Assembly (NCBI GenBank): GCA_963526735.1
Contig: CAURNU010000003.1
Span: 1-64,000 of the forward strand
Length of the DNA: 64,000 bases
Direction: 5' to 3'
DNA from: CAMUQR01 sp963526735
GTDB lineage: Bacteria > Patescibacteriota > Saccharimonadia > Saccharimonadales > Saccharimonadaceae
This document shows, piece after piece, positions 58,046-64,000 of the stretch. The notes beneath the pieces were generated by a model. The model searched no databases, was not told where the DNA came from, and saw only the letters and a program-made list of their open reading frames with translations. The position numbers were made by a program, and so were the translations under genes. How positions within the stretch are numbered: position 1 is the stretch's first letter; the number at the start of each line of letters is the position of its first letter.

Positions 58046-59329
58046 ATGAAACACACGGTTAAAGAAGTGGTGCTTAAAAACGGTGCCCGGGGTTTGTTCA
58101 TCAATATTCCCGACGCTACCGTGATGCAATATAAGATTCATTTTCGGGCAGGTAATCGATTAGTGCGCTCGCCGGAAGTGTATGAGACGGCACATGTGAT
58201 GGAACATATGTCGTTTGGTGCCAATACGAAATTTGAAAGTGAGCAGGAATACGCGGCGGAGTTTTCCAAAAACGGCGCTCGCAATAATGCTTACACATCA
58301 GATACATCGATGGTGTATCTCGGCGTATGCGCTGATTTTGAATGGGAAAGGGTGTTAAAATTACAACAGTTGGCGATCTGTCAACCGCGTTTTTCGCAGT
58401 CAAAACTCGAAGCTGAACAGGGCAATATTCGTAATGAATTAACGGCAATGTTGTCAAATCACTCCAATCTGTTATGGTATCGAATGCAACAACTATTGGG
58501 TGAGCAAGTGCTGGATTTAAAACAGCGAATTGCGACAATCGATAATATTCAACTGGAGGATGTAGTAGAACATCATACGCGCACTCATACTATCGAAAAT
58601 ATGCGCTTCTTAGTGGCGGGGCGACTGACGAATCGGGAGCGCAAATTACGGGCTTTGCTCGAAAAATGGAAATTGCCAAAAGGCGAATTATTACCGATTC
58701 CGCATGATCAAATTCATTCACATGACGCCACTTTAATTAAACAAAAAAATGGTCGCAGTTTGACCTTTGGCGTGTCACTAATTTTGGAACGAAAATTAAC
58801 TCAACGTGAAGCTTACGCCATGGAAGCGCTTAATCATATTTTGACAGGTACGACATATTCTCGGATTTTTGGCAAGGCGCGGGAACGGGGATTGGTTTAT
58901 AGTATTTACTCGGATTATGATGAGCGTCATCACGATTGTTGTTGGGATTTTGCGGGACAAGTGATGCCTGAGACGGCTGAGGCGCTATTTGATTTAATTA
59001 TTGACGAGCTCAAACAAGTAGCGGCTGGCAAAATTACCAAAAAAGAAATTGATGAAACGAAGAGCTATGGCCTGGGTTCGTTCCAGATTAACACTCAGAC
59101 AATTTCACAACTAGCTAATTTTTATGGCGAGGAATATTTCACTAACCATAAAATCCGTAGTTATGCTACTGTGCCAAACCATTGGGCGAAGATTTCAAAA
59201 GCTGAAATCGTAGCCATTGTCCAAGATTTTATGGCTAATGGTAAATGGGCGCTGGTTGGAGTCGGCAATGTCGATCAGGGGCTGCTGGAAAAGCTAAACG
59301 CTAAACTAAAAAAAGTTTTTAAAGGATAA
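58046..59329 (+). CDS. M16-family zinc peptidase
   Basis: The 427-aa protein has the inverted zinc motif HVMEH (His50, Glu53, His54) with the distal Glu131 in IRNELTAM, which fits the M16 pattern of HxxEH and a Glu about 76 residues later. The C-terminal half (about 215-425) is the paired inactive repeat. Members include processing peptidases and pitrilysin-like enzymes; a single chain of this size usually dimerises. The substrate is unknown. GGAGG precedes the ATG. The gene lies between secA and prfB, which suggests a link to exported proteins or signal peptides. Confidence 0.88.
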   Translation: MKHTVKEVVLKNGARGLFINIPDATVMQYKIHFRAGNRLVRSPEVYETAHVMEHMSFGANTKFESEQEYAAEFSKNGARNNAYTSDTSMVYLGVCADFEWERVLKLQQLAICQPRFSQSKLEAEQGNIRNELTAMLSNHSNLLWYRMQQLLGEQVLDLKQRIATIDNIQLEDVVEHHTRTHTIENMRFLVAGRLTNRERKLRALLEKWKLPKGELLPIPHDQIHSHDATLIKQKNGRSLTFGVSLILERKLTQREAYAMEALNHILTGTTYSRIFGKARERGLVYSIYSDYDERHHDCCWDFAGQVMPETAEALFDLIIDELKQVAAGKITKKEIDETKSYGLGSFQINTQTISQLANFYGEEYFTNHKIRSYATVPNHWAKISKAEIVAIVQDFMANGKWALVGVGNVDQGLLEKLNAKLKKVFKG

Positions 59330-59335
59330 AAAGCT

Positions 59336-60433
59336 ATGGCAAATCGCGCGGGTATTGAGGCAAGACTAGCGGAATTAACCGCTGATTTTGAGGTGGCTTA
59401 TACGCAATTGCAAATCGAAGCTAAAGCGCAAGAATTAGCTGAATTGGAAGATCAACTTAATCAGCCGTCAATTTGGAATGATCCAATCAAAGCACAAGCC
59501 TTGGCCAAGACCGTCGCTAGTAAACAAGAATTTTTGCAGCCATGGCAAGCGATGAAACTACAGTTGGCGGATTATCGCGAGCTGTTGACGATTGATGATG
59601 AGACTTGGCTGGAAGAAGTGGAGCGTCAGATTGAGGTGTTAGCCAAGCAATTGACTGAGCTGAAGCGAGCGTTGGCGTTTAACGGTAAACATGACGCCAG
59701 TGATGTGATTTTGCGCTTGACTAGTGGTGTTGGCGGGCTGGATGCTCAGGATTTTACCGAAATGCTCGAGCGGATGTATCTTCGCTGGCTGAAAAACCAA
59801 CAATTTACGGTGAATTTAATTGAGCGTCAGACGAGCGATGAGGCTGGGATTAAAACAGCAGTTTACGAAGTATCAGGTCCATTTGCTTATGGTAAATTAA
59901 AAAGCGAACACGGTGTGCATCGATTAGTGCGTCTCAGTCCGTTTAATGCGGATAATTTACGCCAGACTAGTTTTGCGCTGGTAGAAGTTTTGCCAAAAAT
60001 CGAAGCTGATGAGCTCAAAATTGCCGAATCGGATTTAAAAATTGATTATTATCGCTCAGGTGGCCATGGTGGACAGAGTGTTAATACAACCGATAGTGCA
60101 GTGCGCGTGACACATATTCCGACGGGACTGACGGTAGCGATTCAAAACGAGCGTTCGCAGATTCAAAACAAAGCAGTGGCGCTGGCAATTTTGACGGCAA
60201 AATTGGCCGAAATGCAAGAACAACAACAAGCCGAGGATTTGTCACAATTAAAAGCCGGCGAGTCGGCTAGTTGGGGAGCGCAAATCCGCAATTATGTATT
60301 ACACCCTTATACTTTAGCTAAAGATACGCGAACGAAGTATCAAGAAACCGACGTCGCCAAAGTTCTCGACGGCAAAATCGATGGTTTTATCGAGTCATAT
60401 TTAGATAGTTTATTGTCATCAAAAACTGATTAG
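59336..60433 (+). CDS. prfB: Peptide chain release factor 2
   Basis: RF2 ends translation at UAA and UGA. The 365-aa protein has the SPF codon-recognition motif in RLSPFNADNLRQTSF and GGQ in RSGGHGGQSVN. Its presence fits the use of TGA as stop. The frame is continuous: the usual programmed frameshift near codon 25 is absent, so RF2 is not autoregulated by that route here. AAAGGA lies just upstream, overlapping the end of the M16 gene region. Confidence 0.94.
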   Translation: MANRAGIEARLAELTADFEVAYTQLQIEAKAQELAELEDQLNQPSIWNDPIKAQALAKTVASKQEFLQPWQAMKLQLADYRELLTIDDETWLEEVERQIEVLAKQLTELKRALAFNGKHDASDVILRLTSGVGGLDAQDFTEMLERMYLRWLKNQQFTVNLIERQTSDEAGIKTAVYEVSGPFAYGKLKSEHGVHRLVRLSPFNADNLRQTSFALVEVLPKIEADELKIAESDLKIDYYRSGGHGGQSVNTTDSAVRVTHIPTGLTVAIQNERSQIQNKAVALAILTAKLAEMQEQQQAEDLSQLKAGESASWGAQIRNYVLHPYTLAKDTRTKYQETDVAKVLDGKIDGFIESYLDSLLSSKTD

Positions 60434-60442
60434 CGGATTGCT

Positions 60443-60470
60443 TTGCATATTTTACAAAAAGCTCTATAAT
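60443..60470 (+). promoter_or_regulatory. Promoter of the 402-aa protein gene
   Basis: TTGCAT (60443-60448), 16 bp, TATAAT (60465-60470), then AAAAGGAG before the ATG. Confidence 0.65.
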
Positions 60471-60511
60471 AAAACTTAAGCATATAATGCGTAGTGCAAA
60501 AGGAGCGATCA

Positions 60512-61720
60512 ATGAAAAATCCAACACGCAACATTCTGTTATTTTTGATCAAGTTATCTTTTATAGTAGTGCGGTTAATAGTAATTATCGTTGTCGTTGC
60601 TTATTTACTAGCAGTGATTGTTTTAAACGCCGTTTCCTTGTCAAATAATCAAAATAACTCTCGTCGTGCCTCAAATTATTCAAAAGAAACTGCCAAATTT
60701 ATCGCTGTTAACGAGGCTCTTGGTATTACTGAAATTCCTATTGGTCGAGTTGTTTTTCCGTATCTGATTAAGCCACAACAAGCGCGTTTTATTACTTATG
60801 ATGCCCATGGCAATATTACAAAGGAGACTTTTACAGAGACAATTCGTAACGCAACTTACGATCATGACAAGCATTTAATCTATTATGAATCGCTGGATGG
60901 ATTTTCGGTGTTCGATTATCGCCAGCAAAAGGTGGTAAAGACGGTAAAATATCCATATGATGAACGTTATTTTCCAGATAAAATAACCACTAGATCAATT
61001 ATTGATCGATTGGTTGTTCATAACGGTGAGTTTTATTTCTCGCAGGCCGAGGATTTGAATGGCAATGCTGTTTATAGATTCTGCCAAGCCACAACCAAGA
61101 AATGTTCTGGCATAGATGGTAAACTTGATCACTTAGTATCAACACCAGCAGGGATAGTAGCTGTTTCGCGCAAAACCGTTTGGTTGTTTGATCGTCATCT
61201 TAATTTATTAAAGCGTGAAAAGCTTGAGGACGCAACACGGGTTTATGGAGTAATAGCTGATGGTCAATCGTATCGTCTGATTGTTAATAACAAAATTGCT
61301 AATCTGCCGTCGATGGTTCTTAGTCGTGAATTAGTTGAGGAATATCAGTATAATCCGTCGGTCTGGTTAAGAATTAGTTTTGTCACCCATAATCAACAAG
61401 TTTATATGATCGTCAGTAAGAAACATGAACAGCAAAAGACCGGTGGTTTAACCGCTATGTATGTTGCTGACATCTCGGGTGATAATCAAGCTCGGTTTAA
61501 ACTAGTTTGGAAGAAAGATAATGTTTATCTTACATCTGATATGGTGATGTCTAATAATCAAAAACTGATGTTTGAAATTCAGTATGGGGACGCTTATACT
61601 GAAATGACACGCCATTTCATTACTTATGAATTTGCGAAACAACAGGTTCAAGAAATAACGACAAAATTTAATCCGATTAACCAGCAACCAATTGGTTCTA
61701 AATTCTGGATGTTGGATTAG
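60512..61720 (+). CDS. Membrane-anchored protein of unknown function
   Basis: From the ATG at 60512 the protein has 402 aa. A single hydrophobic segment at about residues 8-38 is followed by a large extracellular part with many short beta-strands, including FSVFDYRQQKVVKTV and GIVAVSRKTVWLFDRH, a pattern compatible with a beta-propeller. No known motif is visible. An in-frame GTG at 60494 is less likely because AAAAGGAG at 60497-60504 is well placed for the ATG. It is inserted between prfB and ftsE. Confidence 0.68.
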   Translation: MKNPTRNILLFLIKLSFIVVRLIVIIVVVAYLLAVIVLNAVSLSNNQNNSRRASNYSKETAKFIAVNEALGITEIPIGRVVFPYLIKPQQARFITYDAHGNITKETFTETIRNATYDHDKHLIYYESLDGFSVFDYRQQKVVKTVKYPYDERYFPDKITTRSIIDRLVVHNGEFYFSQAEDLNGNAVYRFCQATTKKCSGIDGKLDHLVSTPAGIVAVSRKTVWLFDRHLNLLKREKLEDATRVYGVIADGQSYRLIVNNKIANLPSMVLSRELVEEYQYNPSVWLRISFVTHNQQVYMIVSKKHEQQKTGGLTAMYVADISGDNQARFKLVWKKDNVYLTSDMVMSNNQKLMFEIQYGDAYTEMTRHFITYEFAKQQVQEITTKFNPINQQPIGSKFWMLD

Positions 61721-61738
61721 ATTCTTGGCGGTATTTTG

Positions 61739-61747
61739 TGCTATAAT
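61739..61747 (+). promoter_or_regulatory. Extended -10 promoter giving a leaderless ftsE mRNA
   Basis: TGC-TATAAT (hexamer 61742-61747) ends 6 bases before the ftsE ATG at 61754. The -35 is weak. Confidence 0.68.
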
Positions 61748-61753
61748 AAGCTT

Positions 61754-62440
61754 ATGATTTTACTTGATCGAGTTTCTAAAACTTATCCAAAAGGCGACAA
61801 GCCAGCGCTGGATCGGATTAGTCTGCATATTAAACCGCGAGAATTTGTGAGTATTATTGGGCCGAGTGGCTCGGGTAAATCAACTTTGCTGAAATTATTA
61901 ACGCGTGAAGAAAAACCAACTTCGGGCAAGATTGTGGTTGGTGGAATTGATTATGATACGCTTCATGATAAAGATATTCCTTTGTTACGACGCAAAATCG
62001 GGGTGATTTTTCAGGATTTTAAACTATTACCGCAACGTACAGTTTTTGAAAACGTGGCGTTTGCGCTGGAAATCTCCGGTATGAGTAAGCGAGAAATCGA
62101 CAGTGCTGTGCCAAAAGTGATTGAATTGGTTGGTTTAAAAGGTAAGGAAAAAGCCTTCCCGCATCAGTTATCCGGTGGTGAGCGTCAGCGCGTAGCAATT
62201 GCGCGTTCGGTAGTGCGTCAACCGCGGATTTTGATCGCCGATGAGCCAACCGGCAACCTTGATCCGAAGCATTCGTGGGACATTGTGAAAGTTCTCGAGA
62301 AGATTAACGATTATGGCACGACGGTAATTCTAACAACGCACAATGTTGATATTGTTAATAAACTGAAACGCCGAGTTATTGCAATTGAGGGTGGAAAAAT
62401 TATTTCGGATAAATCACGAGGGGAGTATTACGATGGTTAA
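61754..62440 (+). CDS. ftsE: Cell division ATP-binding protein FtsE
   Basis: FtsE powers the FtsEX complex, which activates murein hydrolases at the septum. From the ATG at 61754 the protein has 228 aa. It has Walker A GPSGSGKST, the signature LSGGERQRVAIARSV, Walker B ILIADEPTGNLDP and the switch His in LTTHNVD. VIFQDFKLLPQRTVFENVAFAL is typical of FtsE. An in-frame start at 61736 is rejected because it lies upstream of the -10. The end overlaps ftsX by 8 bases. Confidence 0.94.
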   Translation: MILLDRVSKTYPKGDKPALDRISLHIKPREFVSIIGPSGSGKSTLLKLLTREEKPTSGKIVVGGIDYDTLHDKDIPLLRRKIGVIFQDFKLLPQRTVFENVAFALEISGMSKREIDSAVPKVIELVGLKGKEKAFPHQLSGGERQRVAIARSVVRQPRILIADEPTGNLDPKHSWDIVKVLEKINDYGTTVILTTHNVDIVNKLKRRVIAIEGGKIISDKSRGEYYDG

Positions 62441-63410
62441 AAAACGACGACATCGACCAAAACGCAGTTTTGCAAGGCGCTGGATTTCATTTACACGCGT
62501 GTTTCGCTATGGTGCGGAGAATTTTGTCCGCAATGCTTGGCTATCGCTAGCGGCAATTTTGATTATGACGATCACCTTGCTGATTATCTTTTTGGCTGTA
62601 GCATCAAACAATATCTTAAAAGACACTGTCAATTCGATTCGCGATCGAGTTCAAATGTCGATTTATGTCAAAAACACAATTGATGAAATAACAGCTCAAC
62701 AGATTAAATACGATATCGAAAAAATACCAGGCGTAATCGCTGTGGAATATATTTCATCAGCTCAGGCGCGTAAGGATATTACTAACGGCAATGTTGATGA
62801 TAAAGGCTTTATTGACGCGATTAACGAAGCTAAGAATAAATTACCATCAACTTATCGGGTTAAAATCACTGACATTAACGATCCATCGAAACTCGAGAGC
62901 TACACGAAAGACAATGATTTGATTAAAAAATGGCTTGATCCGAAACAACCACCGTCTTTTTCATCATCATCACGCACAGCGATAGATAATATTGCGAAGC
63001 ACGCTGATTTTGCCGAAAAAGCCGGTGTGGCGGTAGCAGTGATTTTTACGGCGGTAGCGGCGCTAGTGGTGTTTAACACCATTCGTATGGCGATTTTTAA
63101 CCGTAAAGACGAGATTTATATGATGCGCTTAATCGGTGCAGAGCCAAGCTTTGTTCGTAGTCCGTTTGTGGTAGAGGCGGTACTTAATGGTGTTATTTCG
63201 GCAATTATCGCCACTTCCACTGGGCTGGTGCTATTTGACTTGGCAAAAGATAAAATCTCATCTTATGGCGTCGAAATTGCACAAACGATTGAGTTTGCAA
63301 CTAAGCATTGGTATCTGGTGTATGGTGTGATGATTGGGGCGGGGATTTTGATCGGTATTTTCTCGTCGTTCCTCGCGACCGGTAAATATTTAAAAGAAAA
63401 GCATAACTAG
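62433..63410 (+). CDS. ftsX: Cell division protein FtsX
   Basis: FtsX is the membrane partner of FtsE. From the ATG at 62433 the protein has 325 aa, with a basic cytoplasmic start, a membrane segment at about 36-60, an extracellular loop (about 62-205) with IPGVIAVEYISSAQAR, and three further segments (about 213-235, 262-285, 302-323). RMAIFNRKDEIYMMRLIGA is a family motif. GAGGGGAG precedes the ATG, so it has an ordinary ribosome binding site although ftsE appears leaderless. The extracellular loop should contact the protein encoded at 63524. Confidence 0.93.
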   Translation: MVKKRRHRPKRSFARRWISFTRVFRYGAENFVRNAWLSLAAILIMTITLLIIFLAVASNNILKDTVNSIRDRVQMSIYVKNTIDEITAQQIKYDIEKIPGVIAVEYISSAQARKDITNGNVDDKGFIDAINEAKNKLPSTYRVKITDINDPSKLESYTKDNDLIKKWLDPKQPPSFSSSSRTAIDNIAKHADFAEKAGVAVAVIFTAVAALVVFNTIRMAIFNRKDEIYMMRLIGAEPSFVRSPFVVEAVLNGVISAIIATSTGLVLFDLAKDKISSYGVEIAQTIEFATKHWYLVYGVMIGAGILIGIFSSFLATGKYLKEKHN

Positions 63411-63445
63411 CACCGTAGTTGTAAAAACTACACGTTGGTTAGAGC

Positions 63446-63475
63446 TTGACTTTTGCGAAGTGCTTATGGTATAAT
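63446..63475 (+). promoter_or_regulatory. Promoter of the coiled-coil protein gene
   Basis: TTGACT (63446-63451), 18 bp, TGG-TATAAT (hexamer 63470-63475), leader about 42 bases. Confidence 0.75.
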
Positions 63476-63523
63476 TTAAGACATAAAAAACTGCGACGAA
63501 AATAAAAAATAGCGAGAGTTATA

Positions 63524-64000
63524 ATGACCAACTACAAAAAACATAAAATTTTCCATAAAGCCCTGCTGATTATTACAGCGATTGTTATTACAGCATCTGG
63601 ATTATCGTTAAATCATATCTTGTTTAATAATCGAGCACGAGCGGACGTTTTTGACGAAAAAATTCGTCAATTGCGTGAAAATAATAAATACTACGAATCA
63701 CAGGCTTATGACTTGCGTAAAAAAGCCGAGTCGCTTGAGGCGGAAGTGGCATTTATCAATGAGCAAAAAGCCCAAATTCAGGTGGCAATTAATCAGATTA
63801 GTGCCCGGATTGATGCTTTAAATAAAGAAATTACCGCTCTCGAAAAATCGATTGCTGATAACCGCGAGGCGCTAGGTGATGTGATTGCTAAAATCTATCT
63901 CTCGAGTCAGGTATCGACCATTGAGCGCCTAGCTAGTTCCAGGGCAATTACTGATTTTATCGATGAAGAAGCGCAGAACCAAACTCTCCGTCAGAATCTG
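63524..64000 (+). CDS. Coiled-coil murein hydrolase or hydrolase activator (EnvC/PcsB/CwlO-like), 5' part
   Basis: The ATG at 63524 opens a frame that runs off the window after 159 codons with no stop. It starts MTNYKKHKIFHKALLIITAI, a signal peptide with a likely cleavage after RARA near residue 40, then a long Glu/Lys/Ala/Gln coiled coil (about 43-125) with heptad spacing and a segment GDVIAKIYLSSQVSTIERL, which resembles the hinge of PcsB and CwlO. Proteins of this kind bind FtsX and release a LytM, CHAP or NlpC/P60 catalytic domain. The catalytic domain lies beyond the window, so its type cannot be told. GCGAGAG is a weak ribosome binding site. Confidence 0.72.
   Translation, partial: MTNYKKHKIFHKALLIITAIVITASGLSLNHILFNNRARADVFDEKIRQLRENNKYYESQAYDLRKKAESLEAEVAFINEQKAQIQVAINQISARIDALNKEITALEKSIADNREALGDVIAKIYLSSQVSTIERLASSRAITDFIDEEAQNQTLRQNL

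Noticed and set aside
59336..59420. Possible programmed frameshift site in prfB.
   Set aside because: The frame is continuous from the ATG and no in-frame TGA follows a CTT slip codon.
63411..63445. Hairpin GTAGTT with AACTAC after ftsX as a terminator.
   Set aside because: The stem is short and no T tract follows.

Overview
The window looks like part of a small, streamlined genome of the Candidate Phyla Radiation, most likely a Candidatus Saccharibacteria (TM7) relative. The pointers are very short intergenic gaps, a base composition somewhat below 50% GC (by eye), shortened versions of universal proteins (IF-2 590 aa, S1 353 aa, EF-Ts 196 aa, ProRS without an editing domain), a secreted protein with the GYAWSSDIGW-type repeat often seen in CPR genomes, Gram-positive style LPXTG and LytR-CpsA-Psr proteins, and a UGA-decoding RF2. 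Genes such as ung end in TGA, so UGA is a stop here, which argues against Gracilibacteria and SR1. The taxonomic call is inference; no database was searched.

Layout. 1-620: 3' end of 23S rRNA, 5S rRNA and a terminator. 620-3200: a candidate small RNA, a KGG-repeat stress protein, a metallopeptidase/ROK pair and a small surface protein. 3276-14320: mostly translation genes (rpsA, infB, fmt, def, rpsU, yqeY, adk, map) plus priA and recJ. 14334-17070: ftsA-ftsZ. 17122-21292: a surface locus with a 46-aa ORF, an 824-aa membrane coiled-coil protein and an LPXTG protein. 21335-31700: galU, rplU, parAB, lepB, LCP protein, htrA, prmC-prfA, ung. 31704-34030: a large inverted repeat, rpmE2 and a repeat/fibronectin III secreted protein. 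34047-43300: rpsB-tsf, two inverted unknown genes, frr-rseP-CPBP-proS, greA, lysS. 43401-50053: a possible six-gene envelope operon (small membrane protein, D-lactate dehydrogenase, DUF2207, bactofilin-like protein, ABC ATPase and permease). 50081-64000: uppS-serS, hpf, rpmB, two glycosyltransferases, secA, M16 peptidase, prfB, ftsE-ftsX and the start of a coiled-coil protein likely to be the FtsEX-controlled murein hydrolase factor.

How it works together. Most genes serve translation, secretion (SecA, LepB), envelope building (GalU, UppS, LCP, glycosyltransferases) and division (FtsA, FtsZ, FtsE, FtsX). I see no tRNA gene, insertion sequence, prophage or CRISPR array.

The most striking pattern is regulatory. 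Many genes have a sigma70-type -10 hexamer (usually TATAAT or TAAAAT, often with TGn upstream and often a -35 exactly 17 bp away) placed so that transcription should begin on or within a few bases of the start codon. At least nine genes on both strands have only 6 or 7 bases between the -10 and the start codon, and several more have 8 to 13. These would be leaderless or near-leaderless mRNAs. Other genes in the same window carry ordinary leaders with clear AGGAG ribosome binding sites, so two modes of translation initiation seem to coexist.
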